A stretch of DNA of 18,856 nucleotides from RGIG8767 sp964386235 (GCA_964386235.1 CAYLSH010000036.1:1-18856), one strand, 5' to 3'. Counted from the first letter of the stretch, positions 5,902 to 14,555 are shown. Program-made: numbers and translations. The notes: generated by a model not told the origin, from the sequence alone.

Positions 5902-8082
5902 ATGTTTGAAGGAACAAACGAAGAAACAGTGGACTATGGCAGTGAATACAAGCCGCAGCGTGTTGTGAAAGTGATCAAAAAGGATGGCAGCACGGAAGCA
6001 TTTAATGTATCCAAGGTGATCAGTGCGGTGGGAAAGAGTGCATATCGTGCCCTGACCAAGTTTTCGGATGAAGAAAAACAGCAGATCTGTCAGTATGTCA
6101 TTGATAAGGTAAATGAACTGGAAGCGGACGAAGTGCCGATTCCGATCATGCATAATATTGTAGAAAGTGCTTTGGAACAGGTAAAACCGATCGTAGCCAA
6201 AAGTTATCGTGATTACCGGAATTACAAGCAGGACTTTGTCCGTATGTTGGATGATGTCTATAAGAAGAGCCAGTCCATCATGTATGTTGGGGACAAAGAA
6301 AATGCCAATACGGACTCAGCACTGGTTTCGACCAAGAGATCTTTGATTTTTAACCAGCTAAATAAAGAATTATATCAGAAGTTTTTTATGACAACAGAAG
6401 AAATTCAGGCGTGTCGGGACGGTTATATCTATGTTCATGATATGTCCGCAAGAAGGGACACCATGAACTGCTGTCTTTTTGATGTAAAGAGTGTATTGTC
6501 CGGCGGATTTGAGATGGGAAATATCTGGTACAACGAGCCTAAGACACTGGATGTTGCATTTGACGTAATCGGTGATATTGTACTCAGTGCAGCAAGCCAG
6601 CAGTACGGTGGTTTCACAGTACCGAGTGTGGATGAGATCTTAGAACCCTACGCTGAAAAATCATACAAAAAGTATGTGGAAAAATATAAAAAATTAGGCA
6701 TTGACGAAGAAACCGCGCAGGCAGAGGCTTATGCCGATGTATGTAAGGAGATGGAACAGGGCTTCCAGGGCTGGGAGTACAAATTCAATACCGTTGCCTC
6801 CAGCCGCGGTGACTATCCTTTTATCACGGTCACAGCCGGTACTGCAACGGGACGTTTTGCACGTCTTGCTACGATCACGATGTTAAATGTCCGCAGAAAA
6901 GGACAGGGCAAGGCAGAGTGCAAAAAGCCGGTACTTTTCCCTAAGATCGTATTTTTATATGATGAGAATTTACATGGACCGGGCGGAGAACTGGAAGACG
7001 TTTTTGAAGCAGGCGTAAAATGCTCTGCCAAAACAATGTATCCGGACTGGTTATCCTTGACCGGCAAGGGCTATATTGCGAGCATGTACAAGCAGTATGG
7101 TAAGATCATATCCCCGATGGGATGCCGTGCTTTTCTTTCTCCCTGGTATGAAAGAGGCGGAATGCATCCGGCGGATGAAAATGACAGCCCGATCTTTGTG
7201 GGACGGTTTAATATTGGTGCGGTCAGTCTGCATCTTCCCATGATCCTTGCCAAGGCAAGACAGGAGAGCCGTGATTTTTATGAGGTACTGGATTATTATC
7301 TGCAGTTGATTCGTCAGCTTCATATCCGTACCTATGCGTATTTGGGAGAAATGCGTGCATCCACTAATCCGCTTGCCTATTGTGAGGGTGGTTTCCTTGG
7401 CGGACATCTGAAACTGTCCGATAAGATCAAACCATTGTTAAAGTCGGCAACGGCATCGTTTGGTATTACGGCATTTAATGAATTGCAGATGCTTTATAAC
7501 GGCAAGTCCTTAGTAGAAGATGGTGAATTTGCCGTGGAAGTATTGGAACATATCAACCAGAAGATCAATGAGTTTAAGGAAGAAGACGGCAATCTCTATG
7601 CGATCTATGGAACACCGGCTGAAAATCTCTGCGGTCTTCAGGTTCAGCAGTTTAGAAAAAAATACGGCATTGTAGAAGGCGTTTCGGACAGGGATTATGT
7701 TTCCAACAGTTTCCACTGTCATGTAACAGAGGACATTACGCCGATCCAGAAGCAGAATCTGGAATACCGCTTCTGGGAACTTTCCAATGGCGGTAAGATC
7801 CAGTATGTAAAATATCCGATTGATTACAATATGGAAGCAATCAAAACACTGATCCGTCGTGCGATGGAGATGGGATTTTATGAAGGCGTAAATCTTTCTT
7901 TAGCCTATTGTGATGACTGTGGTCATCAGGAACTGGAAATGGATGTCTGCCCCAAATGCGGAAGCAGGAATCTGACGAAGATTGACAGAATGAACGGCTA
8001 TCTGTCCTATTCCCGCGTGCATGGTGATACACGCCTCAATGATGCCAAAATGGCAGAAATTGCAGAAAGGAAGAGCATGTAG
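5902..8082 (+). CDS. nrdD: Anaerobic (class III) ribonucleoside-triphosphate reductase, large subunit
   Basis: This glycyl-radical enzyme reduces ribonucleoside triphosphates to dNTPs without oxygen. The 726-residue protein has an N-terminal ATP-cone (about 19-110, starting VVKVIKKDGSTEAF), the allosteric on/off domain. The catalytic barrel includes Cys190/Cys191 in MNCCLFD and Cys408 in SPMGCRAF, the likely thiyl-radical cysteine by alignment with T4 NrdD. A zinc site is formed by Cys670, 673, 683 and 686 (CDDC, CPKC). The glycyl radical lies at Gly699 in RMNGYLSY. The ATG at 5902 follows GAGGGAG with 8 nt spacing. The activase gene starts 2 nt after the stop codon. A consensus promoter and putative NrdR boxes lie upstream. 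All key residues appear intact. Confidence 0.97.
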   Translation: MFEGTNEETVDYGSEYKPQRVVKVIKKDGSTEAFNVSKVISAVGKSAYRALTKFSDEEKQQICQYVIDKVNELEADEVPIPIMHNIVESALEQVKPIVAKSYRDYRNYKQDFVRMLDDVYKKSQSIMYVGDKENANTDSALVSTKRSLIFNQLNKELYQKFFMTTEEIQACRDGYIYVHDMSARRDTMNCCLFDVKSVLSGGFEMGNIWYNEPKTLDVAFDVIGDIVLSAASQQYGGFTVPSVDEILEPYAEKSYKKYVEKYKKLGIDEETAQAEAYADVCKEMEQGFQGWEYKFNTVASSRGDYPFITVTAGTATGRFARLATITMLNVRRKGQGKAECKKPVLFPKIVFLYDENLHGPGGELEDVFEAGVKCSAKTMYPDWLSLTGKGYIASMYKQYGKIISPMGCRAFLSPWYERGGMHPADENDSPIFVGRFNIGAVSLHLPMILAKARQESRDFYEVLDYYLQLIRQLHIRTYAYLGEMRASTNPLAYCEGGFLGGHLKLSDKIKPLLKSATASFGITAFNELQMLYNGKSLVEDGEFAVEVLEHINQKINEFKEEDGNLYAIYGTPAENLCGLQVQQFRKKYGIVEGVSDRDYVSNSFHCHVTEDITPIQKQNLEYRFWELSNGGKIQYVKYPIDYNMEAIKTLIRRAMEMGFYEGVNLSLAYCDDCGHQELEMDVCPKCGSRNLTKIDRMNGYLSYSRVHGDTRLNDAKMAEIAERKSM

Positions 8083-8084
8083 CA

Positions 8085-8594
8085 ATGAGATACCATAATA
8101 TTACAAAAGATGATATGCTCAATGGAGACGGCCTCAGAGTTGTGCTCTGGGTAGCGGGATGTTCCCATTGCTGCAAGGACTGTCAGAATCCGATCACATG
8201 GGATCCGGATGGCGGACTTTTGTTTGACGAAGAAGCCAAACAGGAGATTTTTGAACAGTTGGATCAGGACTATATTTCCGGGATTACCTTTTCGGGCGGG
8301 GATCCGCTGCATTCAGCAAACCGCCTGGATGTACGCAATTTTATGGCAGAAATAAAAGAAAAATACCCGGATAAAACGATCTGGTTGTATACGGGATATG
8401 AGTGGAAAGATGTCTGGCATTATCCGGTTATGAAATATGTGGATGTTTTAGTGGATGGGGAGTATGTGGCAGCCTGCCGGGATGTAAAACTTCTCTGGAA
8501 GGGCAGTTCCAACCAGAAGGTCATTGATGTACAGAAAACCCTGAAAAAAACAGATCCGCAGGTTCCGGTGCTTCATTGTGGGGATTATGCATAA
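8085..8594 (+). CDS. nrdG: Anaerobic ribonucleoside-triphosphate reductase activating protein (radical SAM)
   Basis: This radical-SAM activase generates the glycyl radical on NrdD using S-adenosylmethionine and an electron from reduced ferredoxin or flavodoxin. The 169-residue length is typical. The [4Fe-4S] ligands are Cys26, Cys30 and Cys33 (CX3CX2C in AGCSHCCKDCQNP), and SGGDP is the SAM-binding GGD-type motif. The N-terminal MRYHNITKDDMLNGDGLR is characteristic of NrdG. An extra cysteine (Cys29) sits inside the cluster motif. The ATG lies 2 nt after the nrdD stop, and the ribosome site AAAGGAAG is inside the end of nrdD, so the two are co-translated. Confidence 0.96.
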   Translation: MRYHNITKDDMLNGDGLRVVLWVAGCSHCCKDCQNPITWDPDGGLLFDEEAKQEIFEQLDQDYISGITFSGGDPLHSANRLDVRNFMAEIKEKYPDKTIWLYTGYEWKDVWHYPVMKYVDVLVDGEYVAACRDVKLLWKGSSNQKVIDVQKTLKKTDPQVPVLHCGDYA

Positions 8595-8638
8595 GAACCG
8601 GCAATCCGGTCAATATTGATAAAAGCAGGAGAGATGAT

Positions 8639-9151
8639 ATGCAGCGCATAGCACAGTTTTATAAAGTAAGTTTCGAAGAATTTAAAAACGGCATTTTAGG
8701 GGAGATACCGGGAATCAAAGAGGAAGAAGTAAAAGAAATGTATGACACCCTCAGGCTTCCGAAAAGAGCAACCAAAGGAAGTGCGGGATATGATTTTTAC
8801 ACACCGTTTACTTTTTATTTAAAACCGGGCGAAACCATAAAGATTCCTACAGGAATCCGTGTAAAAATGGAAACTGACTGGGTATTGCAGCTGTATCCGA
8901 GAAGCGGTCTGGGATTCAAATACCGCTTACAGCTTAACAATACCGTGGGTATCATTGACAGTGATTATTATTATTCCGACAATGAGGGACATATTTTTGC
9001 AAAGATCACCAATGATTCCAATGAGGGAAAAGAAGTAACGGTGGCAAAAGGAACCGGTTTTATGCAGGGAATCTTTATGCAGTATGGCGTTACTCTTGAT
9101 GATGATGCGGATCAGATCCGCAATGGCGGTTTTGGAAGTACCACCAGATAA
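8639..9151 (+). CDS. dut: dUTP diphosphatase (trimeric dUTPase)
   Basis: The enzyme hydrolyses dUTP to dUMP and pyrophosphate, keeping uracil out of DNA and supplying dUMP for thymidylate. All five trimeric dUTPase motifs can be followed in the 170-residue product: I AGYDF (49-53), II PRSGLGFKY (87-95), III NTVGIIDSDYY (101-111), IV KGTGFMQGIF (about 137-146) and V RNGGFGSTT (161-169). Motif IV differs from the common GDRIAQL form. About 35 residues precede the usual dUTPase start (IAQFYKVSFEEFKNG), an N-terminal extension of unclear role. The ATG at 8639 follows GCAGGAGAG; the open frame upstream to 8576 overlaps nrdG and is not needed. It is 44 nt after nrdG, so it probably belongs to the same dNTP operon. 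Confidence 0.92.
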   Translation: MQRIAQFYKVSFEEFKNGILGEIPGIKEEEVKEMYDTLRLPKRATKGSAGYDFYTPFTFYLKPGETIKIPTGIRVKMETDWVLQLYPRSGLGFKYRLQLNNTVGIIDSDYYYSDNEGHIFAKITNDSNEGKEVTVAKGTGFMQGIFMQYGVTLDDDADQIRNGGFGSTTR

Positions 9152-9180
9152 TGCCCTAAAAGTAAGAAAAAATTTAAGAA

Positions 9181-9267
9181 AAGCCGGTTTCAGCCGATCT
9201 TATCTGAATTTCTCTCCTGTTTGCAGAGAGATTTAAGAAGAAGATGGGAGTGAAAATCGGCTTTTTT
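9181..9267 (+). terminator. Long structured terminator (or attenuator) between dut and the hydrogenase gene
   Basis: AGCCGAT (9192-9198) pairs perfectly with ATCGGCT (9256-9262), which leads into a T-run (9262-9267). An inner 11-bp stem (9205-9215 with 9225-9235, two G-U pairs) lies inside it. A second 5' arm, AAGCCG at 9181-9186, could pair with CGGCTT at 9258-9263 instead, so two pairings compete. It is most simply the terminator of the nrd operon. No promoter is seen immediately upstream that would make it a separate RNA. Confidence 0.55.
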
Positions 9268-9271
9268 GGTG

Positions 9272-9300
9272 TTGTTAATTGAAAAAAAACATGCTATCAT
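9272..9300 (+). promoter_or_regulatory. Promoter of the hydrogenase-gltX-helicase unit
   Basis: TTGTTA (9272-9277), a 17-nt spacer and TATCAT (9295-9300) give a start near 9307. This argues against the in-frame TTG at 9304 as the start codon and for the ATG at 9346. Confidence 0.55.
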
Positions 9301-9345
9301 GGATTGGATAATGAACCTGCATATCATACAGGAAAGGACAAGTTT

Positions 9346-10827
9346 ATGCGAGGAATAGATACCCAGGTGCGCAAAATGCGCCGAAGGATTTTTAAGGAAG
9401 TGGCAAGTTTAGCATTTCATTCCGACAATCTCAAAGATGATATGGAAGCGCTACCCTATAAAATTATCAATTATGATGAATCGGAGTATCGGGAGAATAT
9501 TTACAGAGAACGTGCGATCGTCAGAGAGCGTATCCGCCTTGCGATGGGATTGTCCCTTCGCCCGGAGAATGTCATGGTGCATCTGACACAGGGACTGGAA
9601 GAGAGTAATATTGATGAGAAATATTATGAGCCGCCTTTGATGCAGGTTATTCCTTCTGCATGTAATTCCTGTCCGACCAATCATTATCAGGTGACGGATA
9701 AATGTATGGGATGTGTGGCACATCCCTGTAGGGAAGTATGTCCGAAGGGAGCAATCTCCTATGTGAACGGCAAATCCGTGATTGATCAGGACAAGTGTAT
9801 CAAATGCGGTAAATGCAAAGCCATCTGTCCTTACGATGCCATCACCCATCAGGTACGCCCCTGTGCAGTTGCCTGTGGCGTAGGAGCCATTGAGAGTGAT
9901 GAAAAGGGCAGAGCCATTATTAACAATGAAAAATGTGTATCCTGCGGTCAGTGCATGGTCAGCTGTCCATTTGGCGCGATCGCAGATAAATCCCAGATTT
10001 TCCAGCTGATCCGAGCACTCCAGTCCGGCAGAAAGATCATTGCCCAGATTGCACCGGCATTTGTGGGACAGTTTGGAGCGGATGTGACTCCGCAGAAATT
10101 AAAAGCTGCTTTGATGGAACTGGGCTTTGCGGATGTATATGAAACCGCGATCGGAGCGGACATGGGAGCCATGGCGGAAGCGGAGCATTATGTGCATGAA
10201 GTGGCAACGGGCAAACTGCCATTCTTATTAACCTCATGCTGCCCTTCCTGGTCCATGCTTGCAAAGAAATTTTTCCCGGAAACGATTGATAATATTTCCA
10301 ATGCACTGACTCCGATGGTGGCTACGGCACGTAAGATCAAGGAAGAACATCCGGATGCACAGGTGGTATTTATCGGACCCTGTGCTTCCAAAAAATTGGA
10401 AGCATCCAGAAGAACGGTACGTTCCGATGTGGATTTTGTAATTACATTTGAAGAACTGGTGGGCATGTTTGAAGCAAAACAGTTGAATCCGGCAGACATG
10501 CAGGTGGAGATAGAGATGGAAGATGCAACCGGGGCAGGCCGTGGATATGGTGTTGCCGGTGGTGTTGCCAGTGCTATAGAAGCCTGCATCAGGGAATATC
10601 ATCCCGATGTGGAAGTCAATATTGAACATGCAGAGAGTCTTGCAGAGTGCAAGAAAATGTTAATGTTAGCCAAGGCAGGCAAGAAAAACGGTTGCCTGAT
10701 CGAAGGAATGGCTTGCCCGGGCGGCTGTATTGCGGGAGCCGGTACCAATATCGCACTTTCACAGGCACAAAAGAACGTGGCAGCATTCCAAAAAGAAGCC
10801 AAAGAACAGATACCGCAACAGGAATAA
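9346..10827 (+). CDS. Monomeric [FeFe]-hydrogenase, group B type
   Basis: This is a 493-residue iron-only hydrogenase expected to oxidise or evolve H2 with ferredoxin-like partners. The N-terminal half carries many Fe-S cysteines: Cys106/109/120/123/128/132, then the ferredoxin-type sets Cys151/154/157/161 and Cys197/200/203/207, with Cys173/177 between. The H-cluster motifs are TSCCPSW (296-302), GPCASKK (344-350) and EGMACPGGCIAG (453-464), providing Cys299, 346, 457 and 461, with Cys298 as the likely proton-transfer residue. The Gly where group A has Met in the second motif (MPC to GPC) points to group B. The ATG at 9346 follows GGAAAGGA with 7 nt spacing. The maturation genes hydEFG are not in the window. 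The physiological partner and direction are unknown. Confidence 0.9.
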   Translation: MRGIDTQVRKMRRRIFKEVASLAFHSDNLKDDMEALPYKIINYDESEYRENIYRERAIVRERIRLAMGLSLRPENVMVHLTQGLEESNIDEKYYEPPLMQVIPSACNSCPTNHYQVTDKCMGCVAHPCREVCPKGAISYVNGKSVIDQDKCIKCGKCKAICPYDAITHQVRPCAVACGVGAIESDEKGRAIINNEKCVSCGQCMVSCPFGAIADKSQIFQLIRALQSGRKIIAQIAPAFVGQFGADVTPQKLKAALMELGFADVYETAIGADMGAMAEAEHYVHEVATGKLPFLLTSCCPSWSMLAKKFFPETIDNISNALTPMVATARKIKEEHPDAQVVFIGPCASKKLEASRRTVRSDVDFVITFEELVGMFEAKQLNPADMQVEIEMEDATGAGRGYGVAGGVASAIEACIREYHPDVEVNIEHAESLAECKKMLMLAKAGKKNGCLIEGMACPGGCIAGAGTNIALSQAQKNVAAFQKEAKEQIPQQE

Positions 10828-10863
10828 TACCTGTTTAATATATTTTAGGAAAAGAGGATTATT

Positions 10864-12327
10864 ATGAGTAAAGTCAGAACTCGTTTTGCACCAAGTCCCA
10901 CAGGAAGAATGCATGTGGGTAACCTGCGTACTGCGTTGTATGCATATCTGATCGCAAAACATGCAGGCGGGGATTTTATTTTAAGAATCGAGGATACGGA
11001 TCAGGAACGTTATGTGGAAGGTGCGGTGGACATCATTTACCGTACACTGGAAAAAACAGGATTGATTCATGATGAAGGACCGGACAAGGATAAAGGATGC
11101 GGCCCTTATGTCCAGAGTGAACGTCAGGCTGCCGGCATCTATTTAGAATATGCCAAACAATTAGTGGAAAAAGGAGAAGCGTATTATTGTTTCTGCGATA
11201 AGGAGCGTTTAGCAACCTTAAATCAGGTGATCAATGGCAAGGAGATCAATGTATACGATAAGCATTGCCTTTCCCTTTCCAAAGAAGAAGTGGAGGAAAA
11301 ATTAGCAAGCGGAGTACCCTATGTTATCCGTCAGAACAATCCGCAGACGGGAACCACGACGTTTTCCGATGAGATTTATGGGGATATCACAGTGGACAAT
11401 ATCGAACTGGATGATATGATCCTGATCAAATCCGATGGATACCCGACTTACAATTTTGCCAATGTAGTGGATGATCATTTAATGGGAATTACACACGTAG
11501 TACGTGGTAATGAATACCTTTCTTCTTCTCCCAAATACAATCGTTTATACGAGGCATTTGGCTGGGAAGTACCGGTGTATGTACACTGTCCGCTGATCAC
11601 GGATGAGGAACATCACAAATTGAGCAAGCGTTGCGGGCATTCTTCTTACGAAGATCTGATCGAACAGGGCTTTTTAACGGAAGCGGTTGTAAACTTTGTA
11701 TCCTTACTGGGATGGAGCCCTTCTGATTCCTGTGAAGAGATCTTTTCATTGGAAGAACTGATCAAGATATTTGATTATCATCATATGTCCAAATCACCGG
11801 CTGTATTTGACTATACCAAATTAAAATGGATGAATGGCGAATACATTAAGAAGATGGACTTCGATGCTTATTACGACAGGGCCCTTCCTTATATTGAAAA
11901 AGCAGTGACAAGGGATATGGATAAAAAGAAACTGGCAGAGATCTGCAAGACCAGAATCGAAGTATTCCCGGATATCTGTGAACTGTTGGATTTTTTGGAA
12001 GAACTGCCACAATACGATATTGAGATGTACACACATAAGAAGATGAAAACAAATGCGGAATCTTCTTTGCAGGTGTTAAAAGAATTGCTTCCTGTACTGG
12101 AGAAACAGGAGGATTACAGCAACGATGCGTTATACCGGTTGTTGGTTTCTCAGGTGGAAAAGATGGGTGTGAAAAACGGATATGTGCTTTGGCCGATCCG
12201 TACAGCGGTGTCCGGTAAGCAGATGACACCGGCGGGCGCAACGGAGATCATGGAACTTTTAGGAAAAGAAGAGTCCATTGCCCGCATCAAAAAAGGAATT
12301 GAAAAACTTGAAGCAGCAGTCGGCTGA
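10864..12327 (+). CDS. gltX: Glutamyl-tRNA synthetase
   Basis: This class I synthetase charges tRNA-Glu. In many Clostridia it is non-discriminating and also charges tRNA-Gln for the GatCAB route, but the sequence alone does not decide which applies here. The 487-residue product has the usual length. The HIGH-equivalent is HVGN (residues 17-20, in FAPSPTGRMHVGN) and the KMSKS-equivalent is KLSKR (252-256). RIEDTDQERY follows in the Rossmann fold. Cys109, Cys111 and Cys135 (YYCFCDKE and KHC) resemble the zinc-binding cysteines of some bacterial GluRS. The ATG follows AGGAAAAGAGG, 36 nt after the hydrogenase gene without a clear terminator, so co-transcription is likely. Confidence 0.96.
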   Translation: MSKVRTRFAPSPTGRMHVGNLRTALYAYLIAKHAGGDFILRIEDTDQERYVEGAVDIIYRTLEKTGLIHDEGPDKDKGCGPYVQSERQAAGIYLEYAKQLVEKGEAYYCFCDKERLATLNQVINGKEINVYDKHCLSLSKEEVEEKLASGVPYVIRQNNPQTGTTTFSDEIYGDITVDNIELDDMILIKSDGYPTYNFANVVDDHLMGITHVVRGNEYLSSSPKYNRLYEAFGWEVPVYVHCPLITDEEHHKLSKRCGHSSYEDLIEQGFLTEAVVNFVSLLGWSPSDSCEEIFSLEELIKIFDYHHMSKSPAVFDYTKLKWMNGEYIKKMDFDAYYDRALPYIEKAVTRDMDKKKLAEICKTRIEVFPDICELLDFLEELPQYDIEMYTHKKMKTNAESSLQVLKELLPVLEKQEDYSNDALYRLLVSQVEKMGVKNGYVLWPIRTAVSGKQMTPAGATEIMELLGKEESIARIKKGIEKLEAAVG

Positions 12328-14140
12328 TACAGCCCAGATGGCTGCCATTACCCATGAGTCAGGACCGGTTTTATGTTTAGCCGGTCCCGGTTCGGGGAAA
12401 ACCTTCACACTTACCCACCGCATCCGATACCTGATTTTAGAAAAACAGGTTGACCCATCTGAGATTTTAGTCATTACCTTTTCCAAAGCAGCTGCCATGG
12501 AGATGGAGCAGCGATTTTATAAAGTTATGGAGGATCGGTATTATCCGGTTCGTTTTGGCACATTTCATGCCATCTTTTTTCAGATCTTGAGCCGTTATGA
12601 AGGCTACACGACAAAAGATATTCTTACCCTTTCACAGAAGAGAAAATATTTAAAGACCGTTCTTTTTCAAATGGATTATCAGGGCAAAACCGATATGGAA
12701 TCCATGGATGAATTGTTGTCCGCATTTTCGTATCTCAAGAATCATCCGACAGAAGAAAAGATTGCCGAATACAATAAAAGAATACCGCAGTTTACCGGTA
12801 TTTATAAACAGTACGAGAACATGATAAGGCGGGAGCATAAACTGGATTTTGATGATATGTTAGTACTCTGCCACCGGCTTTTTGTACAGAAAAAAGAAGT
12901 GTTAGAAGAGTATCGCAGCCAGTTTTCCCATATTTTAATTGATGAATACCAGGACATTAATCCCATCCAGTATGAAGTAATAAAAGAACTTGTAAAGCCT
13001 CATTATAATCTCTTTGCGGTAGGAGATGACGACCAGTCCATATATGGATTCCGGGGCAGCGATCCTTCGATCATGCTTCACTTTTTGGATGATTTTCCGA
13101 ATGGCAGGATTATTCCGTTTGGAAAGAACTATCGTAGTGTAAAAGAAATCGTGGACTATGCCGGAGCAGTCATAAAAGAAAATAAGCATCGCTATAAAAA
13201 GGAGATTGCGGCAGCAAACGAAGGAAGGGGCGTGTTTATCAAAGGTTACCGGAGCAGGGAAGAGGAATATGGGGAGATTTTAGAACAACTAAAGAAAGCC
13301 TATGAGGAGAATGGTTTACAGGAGTATGCCTGTCTGTTTCGGACGAATATGGATGCCTCCTATCTGGCAGAACTTCTGCTAAAAGAGAATATTCCCTATG
13401 TGATGCGGGAAAAACCGTATAATCCTTACGATCATTTTATCTGCAGGGATTTTTTACACTATCTCCATTTAAAAAGCGGGGATCTGCATGCATGTGAACT
13501 GATTCCCATTATGAACCGTCCCCTGCGTTATATGAGCAGGGAGTCCGTGGATCTGCTAAAGGGAACGGTTGATTTTGCTGCCTTGAAGAAATACTATGCA
13601 GGGAAAGAATATATGCTCAAAAACATCCGGAAACTGGAATACGATCTGCTTCGAATGAAGGATATGGATCTTTTTGCATCGGTCAATTATATCCGCAAAG
13701 GGATTGGATATGATGAGTATTTAAGAAAACAGGCGGCAGAACAGAACCTACCCTGGGATGAATACAAAAATACAGCGGATGAACTGCAAAAGCGATTTGC
13801 CATGTTTTCTTCCTTGGAGGAACTGGAAATACATATTGAGGAGTACCGGGAAAAGATCACAGAGAGCGGGAATCAGAATAAAAAGAGCGACAAACCGGGT
13901 GTGACCATTATGACCTGTCATGCATCGAAAGGACTGGAATTTGAAAAAGTATATATCCCGGATTGCAATGAGGGCAATATTCCGTATAGAAAGAGTGTGA
14001 AGGAGAGTGAGATTGAAGAAGAAAGAAGGCTGTTTTATGTGGCACTGACCCGCGCAAAAAAACAACTGTATCTTTGCTATATCAACGGAAAGGAAGATGA
14101 AAGGCATCTGATCTCCCGTTTTTTGAAAAAAAGGATATAA
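12308..14140 (+). CDS. UvrD/PcrA-type ATP-dependent DNA helicase, short form
   Basis: This superfamily 1A helicase of about 610 residues is shorter than PcrA/UvrD (about 720-750). With the TTG start at 12308 the motifs lie at: Q-motif AQMAAITH, Walker A AGPGSGKT (25-32), II IDEYQD (211-216), III GDDDQSIYGFRG (239-250), V TCHASKGLEF (536-545) and VI YVALTRAKKQLYL (577-589). All ATPase and DNA-binding motifs are present; the shortfall lies between motifs IV and V and at the C-terminus, so the 2B domain and tail look reduced. The start is uncertain: TTG 12308 has AAGGA 10 nt upstream and gives the family-like N-terminus, while TTG 12278 is an in-frame alternative. Either start overlaps the end of gltX (20 or 50 nt). 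The specific repair or replication role is not determined. Confidence 0.88.
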   Translation: MKQQSADTAQMAAITHESGPVLCLAGPGSGKTFTLTHRIRYLILEKQVDPSEILVITFSKAAAMEMEQRFYKVMEDRYYPVRFGTFHAIFFQILSRYEGYTTKDILTLSQKRKYLKTVLFQMDYQGKTDMESMDELLSAFSYLKNHPTEEKIAEYNKRIPQFTGIYKQYENMIRREHKLDFDDMLVLCHRLFVQKKEVLEEYRSQFSHILIDEYQDINPIQYEVIKELVKPHYNLFAVGDDDQSIYGFRGSDPSIMLHFLDDFPNGRIIPFGKNYRSVKEIVDYAGAVIKENKHRYKKEIAAANEGRGVFIKGYRSREEEYGEILEQLKKAYEENGLQEYACLFRTNMDASYLAELLLKENIPYVMREKPYNPYDHFICRDFLHYLHLKSGDLHACELIPIMNRPLRYMSRESVDLLKGTVDFAALKKYYAGKEYMLKNIRKLEYDLLRMKDMDLFASVNYIRKGIGYDEYLRKQAAEQNLPWDEYKNTADELQKRFAMFSSLEELEIHIEEYREKITESGNQNKKSDKPGVTIMTCHASKGLEFEKVYIPDCNEGNIPYRKSVKESEIEEERRLFYVALTRAKKQLYLCYINGKEDERHLISRFLKKRI

Positions 14141-14167
14141 AAATCCCCCTTAAAATAATAAGGGGGA
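14139..14167 (-). terminator. Terminator of the minus-strand DUF1292 gene
   Basis: An 8-bp GC-rich stem (TCCCCCTT at 14144-14151 with 14160-14167) has an 8-nt loop. On the minus strand it ends in a run of five T. On the plus strand no T-run follows, so it serves mainly the DUF1292 gene, though it may also impede transcripts from the helicase gene. Confidence 0.75.
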
Positions 14168-14174
14168 AGTGTGA

Positions 14175-14477
14175 TTACATTTCATCGAAATCTGCATTGT
14201 CAAGCCATTCATCATAGGCATCACAGACGGCATCATATTCTTCATCGTCCTCAATATAACGGAGTACGGGTTCTTCATTGGGATCATCGGGATTCTCACT
14301 GTATCCGTAAAACCATACAACATCCTCCTCATCCTTTAGCCGGGGAAGGAGTGCGATATAATCCTTATCCTCAATGGAAAAAATGGTTTCGATATTGCAG
14401 GTCACCACGGTGTTGTCTTCGAGTGTGATGTCCACGGTCATGTCACGATCATCGTATTCTTCTGTGTTATTTCCCAT
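14175..14477 (-). CDS. DUF1292 family protein (YrzB-like)
   Basis: A 100-residue, strongly acidic cytosolic protein of the DUF1292 family, widespread in Firmicutes and of unknown function. The family pattern is clear: a beta-rich N-terminal part (VDITLEDNTVVTCNIETIF), then DKDYIALLP, VVWFYGY and an acidic C-terminal helix (EEYDAVCDAYDEWL). The ATG at 14477-14475 is chosen because AAAGGTGG lies 8 nt upstream on the minus strand. The open frame extends to 14603, but that part would be a basic/aromatic tail crossing the promoter. It has its own divergent promoter and a terminator directly behind its stop codon. It is one of only two minus-strand candidates in the window and the only secure one. 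Confidence 0.88.
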   Translation of the reverse strand: MGNNTEEYDDRDMTVDITLEDNTVVTCNIETIFSIEDKDYIALLPRLKDEEDVVWFYGYSENPDDPNEEPVLRYIEDDEEYDAVCDAYDEWLDNADFDEM

Positions 14478-14506
14478 ACTGGTGTCCACCTTTCTGATTT
14501 TTAATA

Positions 14507-14535
14507 ATTGTACCGATATCCGTGCAAAATAGCAA
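14507..14535 (-). promoter_or_regulatory. Promoter of the DUF1292 gene
   Basis: On the minus strand, TTGCTA (14535-14530), a 17-nt spacer and TACAAT (14512-14507) fit a housekeeping promoter. The transcript would start near 14500, about 23 nt before the start codon. Confidence 0.6.
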
Positions 14536-14555
14536 TAGTATCTGTTTATTTTTTG

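Noticed and set aside
9304..9345. TTG 9304 as the hydrogenase start
   Set aside because: It lies only a few bases after the predicted -10 element and has no ribosome site; ATG 9346 has GGAAAGGA 7 nt upstream.
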